Positions 1-7,802 of a stretch of 20,358 nt of DNA are shown here, piece after piece (position 1 is the first letter of the stretch; each line of letters opens with the position of its first letter). Below the pieces are notes generated by a model. It saw only the letters and a program-made list of their open reading frames with translations. It was not told the origin of the DNA and made no database searches. The translations under genes were made by a program, and so were the position numbers. The DNA is from Methanobacteriota archaeon (GTDB lineage Archaea; Thermoplasmatota; Thermoplasmata; Methanomassiliicoccales; Methanomethylophilaceae): assembly GCA_023402275.1 (NCBI GenBank), contig JAEXCH010000001.1, positions 1-20,358 on the forward strand, in the 5' to 3' direction.

Positions 1-2
1 GG

Positions 3-137
3 ATACTGATATATGACGATCCTGTCAGTGCATTGAGGATGTTCTTCATAGCACTGGTCATCGCATGCATAATAGGTCTGCAGGTCACATGCCCGAAGAC
101 CGGAGAATGCGAATGCCAAACTAAGGAGAAGCCTTGA
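3..137 (+). CDS. C-terminal end of a probable SMR-family small multidrug/cation transporter (partial)
   Basis: Frame 3 is open from the left edge to a TGA at 135-137, giving 44 residues. They read as a hydrophobic helix preceded by DDPVSALRMFF, followed by a short hydrophilic tail with three cysteines (TCPK, ECEC) and lysines. The pattern EPVS-x-x-R before the last helix (IALVIACIIGLQ) is typical of the fourth transmembrane helix of EmrE/SugE-type proteins, which pump lipophilic cations by proton exchange. The rest of the gene lies outside the window. Family assignment rests on one helix, so another small membrane protein is possible. The Cys-rich tail is unusual for the family. Confidence 0.5.
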   Translation: MLIYDDPVSALRMFFIALVIACIIGLQVTCPKTGECECQTKEKP

Positions 138-153
138 ACTCAATTCAAAAAAA

Positions 154-176
154 GGGGGGAGGGATTTCCTCCCCTC
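154..176. terminator. GC-rich hairpin terminator between two converging genes
   Basis: GGGGAGG (156-162) pairs with CCTCCCC (168-174) around a 5-base loop, and the stem can extend outward by two pairs. An A-run at 147-153 lies on its left, so on the minus strand the hairpin is followed by seven U residues. It therefore suits the leftward ATPase gene ending at 330, and may also stop the rightward transporter. Positions 178-329 show no other structure or gene. Confidence 0.6.
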
Positions 177-329
177 CATCTTCGATTAGGATCACTATTG
201 ATACTGGCTGTTTCCATAAAGTGAAGAATTCATGTTTATGATCCATATTTTTAGGAATGTTATTTCTATTTTGTATAGAATTAATGAAACATCCCGACTT
301 AATTGAACTGATTGACTGAGGCCATTCCT

Positions 330-1598
330 TTAATCTCTCAGACAACCTATGGGTACTACATACACACCATCTGGTCTTTTTATTGCATACTGTCCGCCGG
401 TAAGAACCATGAGGAATGATGGCGACCTCATTCTTTCCTCATCTATGTGGTTTTTCAATCTGATGAGGTTCGCAGCCCCTTCATCGATATCCTTCCCTCC
501 AAGTTTGACCTCTATTGCACCCCATTCCTTTCCTGGCAATTCAACAATGAGATCGACTTCATTACCATTCACATCCCTAAAGTGACTGACAGTACCTTCA
601 AGGGGTTGCAGATAGACACGAAGGTCTCTGACACAAAGAGACTCGAACAATAATCCGAATGTCCTGTAGTCTTTCAAAAGTGCAGATGGAGATGCTCTCA
701 GAGCCGCCATTGCTATCGAAGGGTCAGTAAAATGCCATTTGGATGATGTTATGAGTCGGGTCTTGGAACGAAAATGCGGATTCCATGCTGGCAGATTCTC
801 AATTAGAAATATACGTTGCATAGCTTCCAAGTATCCTTTCAAAGTGTTGGCAGATAGGGTTTCTGATTTTCCTGCCACATCCTTTCTAATTGTTTCAAGC
901 GAAGCATATGTGGAAATATTTCTCGAAATGGATTCGATTATACGTCTTATCAGAACAGGATCCTTGCGGCCTTCACCAACTTCAGATATGTCCGAATTTA
1001 TAACTGCATTCAGATACTGATTGACCATTTGTGCAGATCTCTCCCCGTCTCTTTTGATGCTTTCTGGCCATCCTCCACGTGCGATCGCTGTTGCCAGGTC
1101 CATCACGGATAACTGTGAGTGACCACTCACTTTGTAATCTGGATCGAACAGCTTTTTTAAGGATACAGCGCCATTGGATTCCTTGGATTCGAACAGACTC
1201 ATAGTTCTCATGGTGAGTCTTCCTATTCTGCCTGCTCCGGAATGGAGCGGTTCAGAATTCTTTGGTGGCATCCATGATCCTGTCAGAATGAACTGACCTC
1301 TTTCCCCCCTATCATCCACCACTGTTCTTACCGCATCCCATATTCCGGGAACCAGTTGCCACTCGTCCACCAACATTGGCGGTGTACCATCAAGGAAATC
1401 GAATGACCCATTCTCCAATAACAGATTCAGAGATTCGATCTGGTTCTTATTCGTTATGGATAGAAGACTTTTGGCAAATTCTTTTGACGTCCTGGTCTTT
1501 CCGCACCATTTAGGACCTTCTATTAGGACGGCACCCATTATTTCAAGATGTTCTTTCAATTCTCCATCTATGATACGTTCCATATACACATCTGCCAT
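330..1598 (-). CDS. AAA-type ATP-binding protein with DUF4143 C-terminal domain (copy 1)
   Basis: This 422-residue protein belongs to the widespread bacterial/archaeal family of AAA_14 ATPases joined to a DUF4143 domain; the cellular role of the family is not established. Walker A is GPKWCGKT (28-35), Walker B is LVDEWQ (about 76-81), and a sensor-like ILTGS follows. The middle contains a winged-helix-like stretch (SANTLKGYLEAMQRIF). The C-terminus has a PD-(D/E)xK-like signature: NEVDLIV, then AIEVKLG. I chose the ATG at 1598 rather than 1604: it aligns exactly with the start of the close paralog at 9357 (Walker A at 28-35 in both), and a TATA box lies about 26 bases before it, implying a leaderless mRNA. 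Stop is TAA. It stands alone as a transcription unit. Confidence 0.85.
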   Translation of the reverse strand: MADVYMERIIDGELKEHLEIMGAVLIEGPKWCGKTRTSKEFAKSLLSITNKNQIESLNLLLENGSFDFLDGTPPMLVDEWQLVPGIWDAVRTVVDDRGERGQFILTGSWMPPKNSEPLHSGAGRIGRLTMRTMSLFESKESNGAVSLKKLFDPDYKVSGHSQLSVMDLATAIARGGWPESIKRDGERSAQMVNQYLNAVINSDISEVGEGRKDPVLIRRIIESISRNISTYASLETIRKDVAGKSETLSANTLKGYLEAMQRIFLIENLPAWNPHFRSKTRLITSSKWHFTDPSIAMAALRASPSALLKDYRTFGLLFESLCVRDLRVYLQPLEGTVSHFRDVNGNEVDLIVELPGKEWGAIEVKLGGKDIDEGAANLIRLKNHIDEERMRSPSFLMVLTGGQYAIKRPDGVYVVPIGCLRD

Positions 1599-1619
1599 GA
1601 TCATTGGATTAGATTATCG

Positions 1620-1627
1620 TATATAAA
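1620..1627 (-). promoter_or_regulatory. TATA box of DUF4143 ATPase copy 1
   Basis: On the minus strand the sequence reads TTTATATA, centred about 26 bases upstream of the ATG at 1598. This is the archaeal TATA-to-start distance expected for a leaderless transcript. No Shine-Dalgarno sequence precedes the ATG. Confidence 0.6.
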
Positions 1628-1636
1628 TAATTGAGC

Positions 1637-1716
1637 AATTATACTAAGATATATTGATGTATTATACTTAATTAAATTGATTAATTATACTAAACTTTGT
1701 TTATACAATGTACTAA
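1637..1716. repeat. 23-bp-period AT-rich repeats upstream of ATPase copy 1
   Basis: AATTATACTAA occurs at 1637 and 1683, with a 9/11 match (TATTATACTTA) exactly midway at 1660 and a weaker 8/11 match at 1706. The spacing is 23 bp each time. The array begins 39 bp upstream of the ATPase start, just behind the TATA box, where an archaeal regulator would bind. The remaining intergenic sequence to 1892 is very AT-rich and I see no gene in it. Confidence 0.5.
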
Positions 1717-1892
1717 AAATAATTTTTTATGATATATTTACTCCCAATAATATTTTGAAAATAGTTTACAAATGGTTTTTGTATCTAACAAATAAATCCA
1801 ATATTCGGCACACGTCAGAAAGGAAAATGATGACCATTATAGGAAGGATCTCGGATACAATTCACATAATGATTATCATATTATCCATAGTA

Positions 1893-2336
1893 TCATTTGA
1901 ATTCCCATTTGTCCGATTTCCAAACGCGGAATATCACAAGATAATACATTATTACGAAGACACATGATAATATCGAAGATATATTGAAGAACAGCCCGAC
2001 CTCAAGGAACATTACGTGATCCTCATTGATCATGACGATCAGGCCTATCACCATTCCCATGAAGAACAGTATGCTGACTCCGAGAGTGCATATCGCAAGG
2101 AATTCACTGTTCCTCTTCTCATCTGTCTGCAGAAGTGTGTAGAACACGACAAGAACACCGAATGTGGCAACGGAAAGCGTCAGCAGGACCGTTATCGTAT
2201 TGCTTGCCATCACCTCCGGTATATCGGCATAGAAGAACGAAAGTGCGCCTATTATGATAGGTATTATGAAAACACTTATTCCCGCAAAACAGAGTCTTGC
2301 CCTTCTTCTATCATCATTTTGAACATTATCTTCCAT
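1893..2336 (-). CDS. small four-helix membrane protein, unknown function
   Basis: I do not recognise this 147-residue protein. After a charged N-terminus (EDNVQNDDRRRAR) it shows four hydrophobic segments, at about residues 15-38, 46-70, 80-103 and 108-135. It ends in a short basic/acidic tail (WKSDKWEFK). There is no signal peptide cleavage motif, catalytic motif or cysteine cluster. It is transcribed leftward, divergently from thpR with about 80 bp between starts, and nothing co-transcribed is visible downstream. Codon use (AGG/AGA arginine, ATA isoleucine) matches its neighbours, so it is probably a native gene. Stop is TGA. Confidence 0.6.
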   Translation of the reverse strand: MEDNVQNDDRRRARLCFAGISVFIIPIIIGALSFFYADIPEVMASNTITVLLTLSVATFGVLVVFYTLLQTDEKRNSEFLAICTLGVSILFFMGMVIGLIVMINEDHVMFLEVGLFFNISSILSCVFVIMYYLVIFRVWKSDKWEFK

Positions 2337-2415
2337 CAGAGTATGTTTTGCATTACTCAGTGAAATAACTATTGGTCTGAGAAGTGTTGAATACTATACT
2401 TTCCATCATAAATTG

Positions 2416-2955
2416 ATGGAAAAGGTAAGGTCGTTCATTTCAATATCGATACCTGAATTCGATACCATTGATGATATAAAGGATAGGCTTGGAAGGATAA
2501 AGGATGTCAAAGTATCCAATGATACGCACATGACGTTGCGATTCCTGGGAGATGTCGACCCCCATACACTATACGAACTTGCTGACAGAATGGATGTCCT
2601 ATCCTCATACCCATCCTTCAATATCACCCTCGAGGGCCTGGGAGCGTTTCCGAATGCCGGGTCCCCCCGCGTAATATGGATCGGCATCAAGGCCCCTGAT
2701 ACTTTGAACAGCATAGTTGAAACAATATCAAATATCCTTGACACCATAAACGTGGACTACGACAGAAAACCGTTCAAGGGTCACGTTACCATTGCCCGTG
2801 TCAAGAACAACAATCCAGATATCACATCCGAGATCAATGGCCTTAAAGATGTGAAGATAGGGGATCTCAGATGTTCGGAGATACATCTTATAAGGAGCGA
2901 CCTCTCTCCAAAGGGTGCTGTACACTCTGTGATAAAAACCATCCATTTGTCATAA
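2416..2955 (+). CDS. thpR: RNA 2',3'-cyclic phosphodiesterase (ThpR/LigT, 2H family)
   Basis: The 179-residue protein has both HxTx signatures of the 2H phosphoesterase superfamily: HMTL at 38-41 and HVTI at 123-126, spaced as usual, with FLG following the first. Length is typical of archaeal LigT/ThpR. The family hydrolyses RNA 2',3'-cyclic phosphates to 2'-phosphates and some members show 2'-5' ligase activity. It is thought to act on tRNA-processing or RNA-repair ends in the cytosol. An in-frame TTG sits directly before the ATG at 2416; I prefer the ATG. No clear Shine-Dalgarno is present, so the message may be leaderless. Stop is TAA. Confidence 0.9.
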   Translation: MEKVRSFISISIPEFDTIDDIKDRLGRIKDVKVSNDTHMTLRFLGDVDPHTLYELADRMDVLSSYPSFNITLEGLGAFPNAGSPRVIWIGIKAPDTLNSIVETISNILDTINVDYDRKPFKGHVTIARVKNNNPDITSEINGLKDVKIGDLRCSEIHLIRSDLSPKGAVHSVIKTIHLS

Positions 2956-2983
2956 TAAAAGGTCAATCTATCCAATCTTGATA

Positions 2984-2993
2984 TTTATATATA
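2984..2993 (+). promoter_or_regulatory. TATA box of the adiA-antiporter operon
   Basis: TTTATATATA lies between thpR and the decarboxylase gene. Transcription would start about 25 bases downstream, near 3015-3020, giving a 5' leader of about 50 bases that contains GGAGG at 3039-3043. Confidence 0.55.
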
Positions 2994-3068
2994 GTATGTA
3001 AACCCCTGATTCATTCAATCCTGAATGGGAATTATAAAGGAGGCATTAACATCAGAGATATTGATAAA

Positions 3069-5321
3069 TTGTCCGTCCTTTTGATCTCCCCCGAATCTGG
3101 ATCCAATACACCGATAGGTGAGATGATCGACATACTTGTCGATGAGATGATCTCATCAGGGATGTCGGTAAGGACTGAATCCAGCTCCAGAGGAATGAAA
3201 GAAGGGCTGTTCGCAGTAAGTACAGATGCGGACGTGATTGTTGTTGACTGGAATGTAGAGGAGCCTTGCGATCTTATAAGGAACATAAGATCTCTGGACT
3301 CTGAGATAAAGATATTCCTTATGACCGACCCCCGAACATTGCCGGATATACCCATAGAGGTCATATCCATGGTCAATGAGTACATATGGATCATGGGCGA
3401 CACCCCATCGTTCATAGCTGGTAGGATAGAGGCTGCCGGCAAGAAGTATAGGAAGGATCTGCTCCCTCCCATGTTCAAGAGTCTTGTGGAGTTCTCGGAG
3501 GATTTTGAATATTCCTGGCATACTCCGGGACACACAGCAGGAACGGCATTCCTCAAATCCCCTATCGGAAGATTGTTCTTCGATTTCTTCGGAGAACAAT
3601 TGTTCAGATCCGATCTGTCAATATCCGTCGGGGAATTGGGATCGCTTCTTGATCACAGCGGACCCATCGGGGATGCAGAGAAATATGCATCGGGGGTGTT
3701 CGGATCGGACATGACATTCTTTGTGACCAATGGTACATCCATGTCCAACAGGGTAGTGCATGTCGCAATGACCCCTCCCGGAGGGATAGAGGTCGTGGAC
3801 AGGAATTGCCACAAATCCATTGAACATTCTATCACGATGAGCCATGCCATCCCCGTATACATGATACCCACAAGGAACAGATACGGCATTTTGGGTCCTA
3901 TAAGACCCGGAGAGATGTCTCCGGAGAACATAATGAAAAGGATGGGCGAGAACAGACTGATAGTGGATGGATCGCCTGAACCGGGTCTTGCTGTGGTAAC
4001 CAACTCTACCTATGACGGAGTATGTTATAATGCGGCAAAGGTAGAGGAGATACTGTCGAGATCCACCGGCTGCATCCACTTCGATGAGGCATGGTACGGG
4101 TATGCAAGATTCAACCCCCTCTACAAAGACAGGTTCAGCATGAGGGATGATGACCGTGATCCAAAGGATCGTCCTACTGTCTTCGCTACACAGTCCACCC
4201 ATAAACTATTGGCTGCTTTGTCACAAGCTTCGATGATACACATCAAAGAGGGGAAGAGACATGTTGAACACTCGCTCTTCAATGAAGCTTACATGATGCA
4301 TGCATCTACCTCCCCACAATATGCCATAATAGCATCCCTTGACGTATCCACGAAGATGATGGACTCCAACGGATTCGGACTCACGCAGGACTCGATAGAC
4401 GAGGCCGTAAGGTTCAGACAGACCATGGCAAGGATCCTGGATGATCTCAAAAAGAGGAAGGAAGATCCGTGGTGGTTCAAGGTCTGGCAGCCCGATCAGA
4501 TATATGATTCAGGCAAGAAGAAGAAGAAAGTATCATTCTCCCAGGCCCCCGCAGAACTCCTCAGCAGCGATCCGAATTGCTGGATACTGCACCCCGGAGA
4601 TACTTGGCACGGTTTCGGTGACATAGAGGAAGGATGGGCCATGCTGGACCCCATCAAGGTAACCGTACTTACACCGGGTATAAACGATGACGGCAGCTAT
4701 TCCGACTTCGGTATTCCTGCCGCAGTTGTATTGGCATTCCTTGACCAAAGGGGCATAGTCAATGAGAAATCAGGTGATTACAACATATTGTTCCTATTCT
4801 CTATGGGAGTTACCGACGGTAAGTGGGGCACCCTTGTATCAGAATTATTCGAGTTCAAGAGACTGTTTGATGCGGACGCATCCCTGGTGGATGTACTTCC
4901 GGACCTTGTATCCTCATATCCTGAGAGGTACTCGGGAATGACCCTTCAACAATTGGCAAAGGAGATGCATCAACAGATAAGCTCGACCAGACAGACACAG
5001 CTTGCTAATGAGGCATTTGAGTCTCTGCCGGAACCTGTCATGATACCTGCAGATGCATATACCAATCTGATAAAAGGTAATGTGGAACATGTCAAGGTCG
5101 ATGATATCGACCAAAGGATAGTTGCGACAGGCGTCGTTCCGTATCCTCCCGGGATACCCATGTTGATGCCGGGAGAAAGGACCGGGGATAGGGGTGGAGC
5201 AATACTGTCATATCTAAGGACACTTCAGGAATTCGACAGAAGATTCCCCGGTTTCGGACACGATACCCACGGAGTGGAGATCATTGACGGGGATTACATG
5301 ATCTACTGCATAAAGGAGTGA
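3069..5321 (+). CDS. adiA: AdiA-type PLP-dependent arginine decarboxylase (fold-type I Orn/Lys/Arg family)
   Basis: The 750-residue protein has the full layout of bacterial inducible arginine decarboxylase: an N-terminal receiver-like wing domain (1-130), the PLP domain with the Schiff-base lysine in STHKLLAALSQAS (Lys379) and the ring-contacting HFDEAWYGYA (Asp339), and the C-terminal domain. Segments such as FLFSMG-GKWGTLV, PYPPGIPML and FPGF-H-T-G-EIIDG resemble AdiA more than lysine decarboxylase. It would convert arginine to agmatine and CO2, consuming a proton. The start is uncertain. TTG at 3069 aligns with the AdiA start, but the only good ribosome-binding site (GGAGG, 3039-3043) is 25 bases upstream and would better serve an in-frame ATC at 3051. 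The next gene starts 4 bases after the stop. Archaea normally use pyruvoyl-type enzymes, so gene transfer from bacteria is likely. Confidence 0.9.
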   Translation: MSVLLISPESGSNTPIGEMIDILVDEMISSGMSVRTESSSRGMKEGLFAVSTDADVIVVDWNVEEPCDLIRNIRSLDSEIKIFLMTDPRTLPDIPIEVISMVNEYIWIMGDTPSFIAGRIEAAGKKYRKDLLPPMFKSLVEFSEDFEYSWHTPGHTAGTAFLKSPIGRLFFDFFGEQLFRSDLSISVGELGSLLDHSGPIGDAEKYASGVFGSDMTFFVTNGTSMSNRVVHVAMTPPGGIEVVDRNCHKSIEHSITMSHAIPVYMIPTRNRYGILGPIRPGEMSPENIMKRMGENRLIVDGSPEPGLAVVTNSTYDGVCYNAAKVEEILSRSTGCIHFDEAWYGYARFNPLYKDRFSMRDDDRDPKDRPTVFATQSTHKLLAALSQASMIHIKEGKRHVEHSLFNEAYMMHASTSPQYAIIASLDVSTKMMDSNGFGLTQDSIDEAVRFRQTMARILDDLKKRKEDPWWFKVWQPDQIYDSGKKKKKVSFSQAPAELLSSDPNCWILHPGDTWHGFGDIEEGWAMLDPIKVTVLTPGINDDGSYSDFGIPAAVVLAFLDQRGIVNEKSGDYNILFLFSMGVTDGKWGTLVSELFEFKRLFDADASLVDVLPDLVSSYPERYSGMTLQQLAKEMHQQISSTRQTQLANEAFESLPEPVMIPADAYTNLIKGNVEHVKVDDIDQRIVATGVVPYPPGIPMLMPGERTGDRGGAILSYLRTLQEFDRRFPGFGHDTHGVEIIDGDYMIYCIKE

Positions 5322-5325
5322 TATC

Positions 5326-6831
5326 ATGGCGGAAACTGAGAAGAAGACCTCAGGTAACTCGAACAAGTTCCTTGGGGTCGCATCCTTGGCAATGATCAAT
5401 GTTGCCGCAGTCCTGAGCATCCGTAACTTCCCTACCATGGCAGTGGAAGGATGGGGGATGATATTCTGGTATGTTCTGTTCACATTATGTTTCCTTTTAC
5501 CGACGGCATTGGTGGCGGCCGAATTGGCATCCACATGGCCGAGGGCGGGAGGTATCTACGCATGGGTGCGTGAAGCATATCCCGACAAGGGAAGCTTCAT
5601 CACCATATGGTGCTCATGGGTCAACAACATCGTCTGGTTCCCGACAGTGGTCTCGGTGATAACTGTGACATTCGCCTATGCTATTCTGGAACCCACATTA
5701 GGGACTCAGAACACAGCATTCATGGCACTTGTCATGCTCGGATGCATTTGGATATTGACATATTTCAACTTCAGCGGAATGAAGAACTCATCGAAACTCA
5801 GTACGATGGGTACCTTGCTTGGCTCCATATTGCCGATATGCATACTTGTTGTCCTGGCATTCATGTGGCTCCACGGAGGGAATCCCAATGAGATGGGTGC
5901 ATTCTCTGTAGAATCCATGATACCGAGCATGAACACGAGCATGCTTGTTTTCGCATCAGGCCTTGTTCTGATGTTCGCTGGTATGGAGATGGCAGGTTAT
6001 CATGCAAAGGAGACCAAGAATCCTCAGAAGGATTATCCTAAGGCCATGTTCCTGGCAGCCGCGATAATATGCGCAGTATCCATAATAGGGACATGGGGCG
6101 TTGGGGTCATAGTTCCGCATGATCTTCTTGCCAATAACCTCAATGGCGGAGTGGTAGAAGCATTCAGGATGTCACTTAACAGTCTAGGAATAGGTTGGAT
6201 GATCACACCTGTGGCGGTAATGATCGCAATAGGGATAATAGCTCAACTGTCAACATGGATGATGGGGCCTGCGAAGGGTCTCGCACCGGCCGCATACCGC
6301 GGTGATCTTCCTCCGATATTCAGAAAGGAGAACAAGAACGGCGCACCAGTAGGAGTACTTGTGCTTCAGGCTGCCCTTTCATCGGTGTTCATAGTGATCT
6401 ATATTGCAATGGTCCATTTCAACATGAACGGATATTGGGTGCTCACTGCAATAACCGCATTGATCAACATAATCATGTACATATTCATGTTCATGGCATT
6501 CATCAAGCTGAGAAAGACACAATCCAACAAGGAACGTCCGTTCAAACTCCCGGGAGGAAGATTCGGAATGTGGCTGGTAGGTGGTACCGCCCTTGTCACT
6601 TTGGGATTCGGTTTTGTGGTAGGGTTGTTCCCAACGGTGGAGCTAAGCACCACTACGACCATCGCATACATTATTTCAATGGCATTGGGAGTGATCATCG
6701 TTGCTGTTCTGCCTCCGTTCATAATCGAGAAATGGTTGAAGAAGGATTCTTGGATGCCGACAAAGGAAGAACTTGAGGAATTCGAGAAGGAAGTAGGTGA
6801 TGATGAGTTTGATGAGCCGTCAACATCATAA
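5326..6831 (+). CDS. APC-superfamily amino-acid antiporter, GadC-like, paired with the decarboxylase
   Basis: This 501-residue integral membrane protein has about 12 hydrophobic segments. Features of the GadC branch of APC transporters include the N-terminal helix with SIRNFPTMA (31-39), GGIYAWV (75-81), the long segment after FAGMEMAGYHAKETKNPQKDYP, and RPFKLPGG (about 404-411). The C-terminus is a strongly acidic tail (from about 475 onward). GadC exchanges glutamate for GABA. Here the partner enzyme is an arginine decarboxylase, so arginine/agmatine exchange is the more likely job; that is inferred from context. It follows adiA by 4 bases, with ribosome-binding site AAGGAG at 5313-5318 overlapping the adiA stop, so the two are translationally linked. 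Stop is TAA. Confidence 0.88.
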   Translation: MAETEKKTSGNSNKFLGVASLAMINVAAVLSIRNFPTMAVEGWGMIFWYVLFTLCFLLPTALVAAELASTWPRAGGIYAWVREAYPDKGSFITIWCSWVNNIVWFPTVVSVITVTFAYAILEPTLGTQNTAFMALVMLGCIWILTYFNFSGMKNSSKLSTMGTLLGSILPICILVVLAFMWLHGGNPNEMGAFSVESMIPSMNTSMLVFASGLVLMFAGMEMAGYHAKETKNPQKDYPKAMFLAAAIICAVSIIGTWGVGVIVPHDLLANNLNGGVVEAFRMSLNSLGIGWMITPVAVMIAIGIIAQLSTWMMGPAKGLAPAAYRGDLPPIFRKENKNGAPVGVLVLQAALSSVFIVIYIAMVHFNMNGYWVLTAITALINIIMYIFMFMAFIKLRKTQSNKERPFKLPGGRFGMWLVGGTALVTLGFGFVVGLFPTVELSTTTTIAYIISMALGVIIVAVLPPFIIEKWLKKDSWMPTKEELEEFEKEVGDDEFDEPSTS

Positions 6832-6845
6832 GGGGTTAAAACCCC
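6832..6845 (+). terminator. terminator after the decarboxylase-antiporter operon
   Basis: GGGGTT directly followed by AAAACCCC forms a short GC stem with a tight loop immediately after the TAA stop. It is followed by a T-rich stretch (CTCTTTTCATTT), suiting termination of the two-gene transcript. Confidence 0.6.
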
Positions 6846-6944
6846 CTCTTTTCATTTGTTATGACCTATTATTAATAATGATTTGCTCAGTTATATACAA
6901 CCATAAACCGAAAGTCTATTTATTTCCTATTAATTAGATATCTA

Positions 6945-7007
6945 CGGGATTCCAAAAACCATCTTAGGTTGCCTCCTTGATGTAAAATGGGTCCCAACCC
7001 TTTTTTT
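6945..7007 (+). ncRNA. possible small untranslated transcript or leader RNA
   Basis: In the 240-bp gap between the antiporter and the small Cys protein, a TATA-like CTATTTATTT (about 6915-6925) would start a transcript near 6945. GGTTG (6967-6971) pairs with CAACC (6995-6999), followed at once by seven T residues (7001-7007), an intrinsic-terminator layout. GGGA (about 6949-6952) could also pair with TCCC (6992-6995), giving a pseudoknot-like crossing. The RNA contains CCTCCTT, resembling the 3' end of 16S rRNA. This is a weak, structure-only call. Confidence 0.25.
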
Positions 7008-7083
7008 AAACATTGAAAAAGTTATACTAATTGTAATCACAGATTGTTTACATCTGCCGCCCAATGATATATTGGGATGTTCT

Positions 7084-7311
7084 ATGAACGGCGACATTAA
7101 ACTTGAAAAGACCCTTGAAACGATATATTACAGAATAACAGACAACATGCCTTCAGACGTGTGCGAAACATGTCCGATAATAAGCATGCTTGGGGACCTG
7201 ACCATCTCAATAAAGCTCGAGAACAACGCCCAGATCGCATCTGAATTGGGAATAGAGGGGCAAAAGTACAATTGCCCCTTCAGAAAAAAGGAGGTCAGAC
7301 CTCCTGTATAA
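7084..7311 (+). CDS. small cysteine-motif protein, unknown function
   Basis: I do not recognise this 75-residue protein. It contains a CETCP pair near the middle and a lone NCPF near the C-terminus, which could bind zinc or an Fe-S cluster, and a central region with alternating hydrophobic residues (LTISIKLENNAQIASELG). An in-frame TTG at 7072 would add MGCS, but I prefer the ATG at 7084. An inverted repeat CCAAT-N5-ATTGG (7061-7075) lies just before it. The last 17 bases overlap the convergent regulator gene. Stop is TAA. The short length leaves some doubt. Confidence 0.6.
   Translation: MNGDIKLEKTLETIYYRITDNMPSDVCETCPIISMLGDLTISIKLENNAQIASELGIEGQKYNCPFRKKEVRPPV
7290..7304 (-). terminator. 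hairpin terminator of the winged-helix gene, inside the convergent overlap
   Basis: GGAGGT (7290-7295) and ACCTCC (7299-7304) form a perfect 6-bp stem with a 3-base loop. On its left lies AAAAAA, so on the minus strand the stem is followed by a U-run. It sits across the stop codon of the leftward regulator and inside the 3' end of the rightward small gene. Confidence 0.55.
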
Positions 7312-7549
7312 TGGCCCACACCTGGGCCAATTCTTTTGATACCTCTTTGCCCTTATCCGTCAGTTTGTAGATCTTGTTATCTGACCCTTTTGAATCGACC
7401 ACTTCCAACAATCCAACCGATTGTAGGTCCTTTACAATGACATTGTGTCTTTTGATAGAGTCATTGAAATGATCAGCATCGAGTTGACCGCCTGCTTCGT
7501 ATACCTCTATCATTATCGCATATCCTTCACCGAGTGTTTCTAGTTTCAT
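7295..7549 (-). CDS. small winged-helix DNA-binding protein (putative transcription regulator)
   Basis: The 84 residues fit a single winged-helix domain. There is a helix (MKLETLGEGYAIMIEVYEAG), a recognition-helix region (DSIKRHNVIVKDLQSVGLLEVV), a beta wing with KIYKLTDKGKEV, and a C-terminal helix. The pattern of a hydrophobic recognition helix followed by LxxxDSKGSDNKIYKLTDKG is common in MarR/PadR/HxlR-like regulators. No sensor domain or cysteine ligand is visible. It is monocistronic and convergent with the small Cys protein (17-bp overlap), which makes mutual antisense control possible. Target unknown. Stop is TGA. Confidence 0.65.
   Translation of the reverse strand: MKLETLGEGYAIMIEVYEAGGQLDADHFNDSIKRHNVIVKDLQSVGLLEVVDSKGSDNKIYKLTDKGKEVSKELAQVWAIIQEV
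7313..7328 (+). terminator. hairpin terminator of the small Cys-protein gene
   Basis: GGCCCA (7313-7318) and TGGGCC (7323-7328) form a perfect 6-bp stem with loop CACC, followed by AATTCTTTT. It starts two bases after the rightward gene's stop and lies inside the coding end of the opposing regulator. Confidence 0.55.
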
Positions 7550-7802
7550 TATTTATTACGAATAGCAAATTAGAATATAATCTTATTTACAAAATGATAA
7601 TATATACCCAACAGACGGCAATAGGCATTGAACGATCAGTCACTATACAATTGTGATCAAAAACAGAATAATAAACAATAAGAATGGAAAGCTGACAGGA
7701 AGGATTCAAACACCTACTCTACGCTCTGCAGACCCCCATGACCTAAATCGGATACACCCCCTATGTGTAAATACCGATCTGTTGGATCAGTTTCAATGAT
7801 CA
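7550..7802. other. AT-rich intergenic stretch with a tRNA-like string
   Basis: No gene is supported here. The left part is AT-rich and would hold the promoter of the leftward winged-helix gene. Around 7690-7735 the string ACAGGAAGGATTCAAACACC, followed by CTCTGCAG, resembles the minus-strand T-arm of a tRNA gene, but stem pairing fails, so at most it is a decayed tRNA or attachment-site fragment. Confidence 0.3.

Noticed and set aside
1677..1967. Rightward 96-codon open frame in the AT-rich gap
   Set aside because: Composition is that of non-coding AT-rich DNA, it overlaps the leftward membrane protein gene and has no ribosome-binding site.
3618..4202. Long leftward open frames inside adiA
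   Set aside because: They are opposite-strand shadows of a clearly conserved protein and show no recognisable features.
7686..7770. tRNA gene on the minus strand
   Set aside because: T-loop-like string is present, but the T-stem does not pair and no acceptor, D or anticodon stems can be formed.
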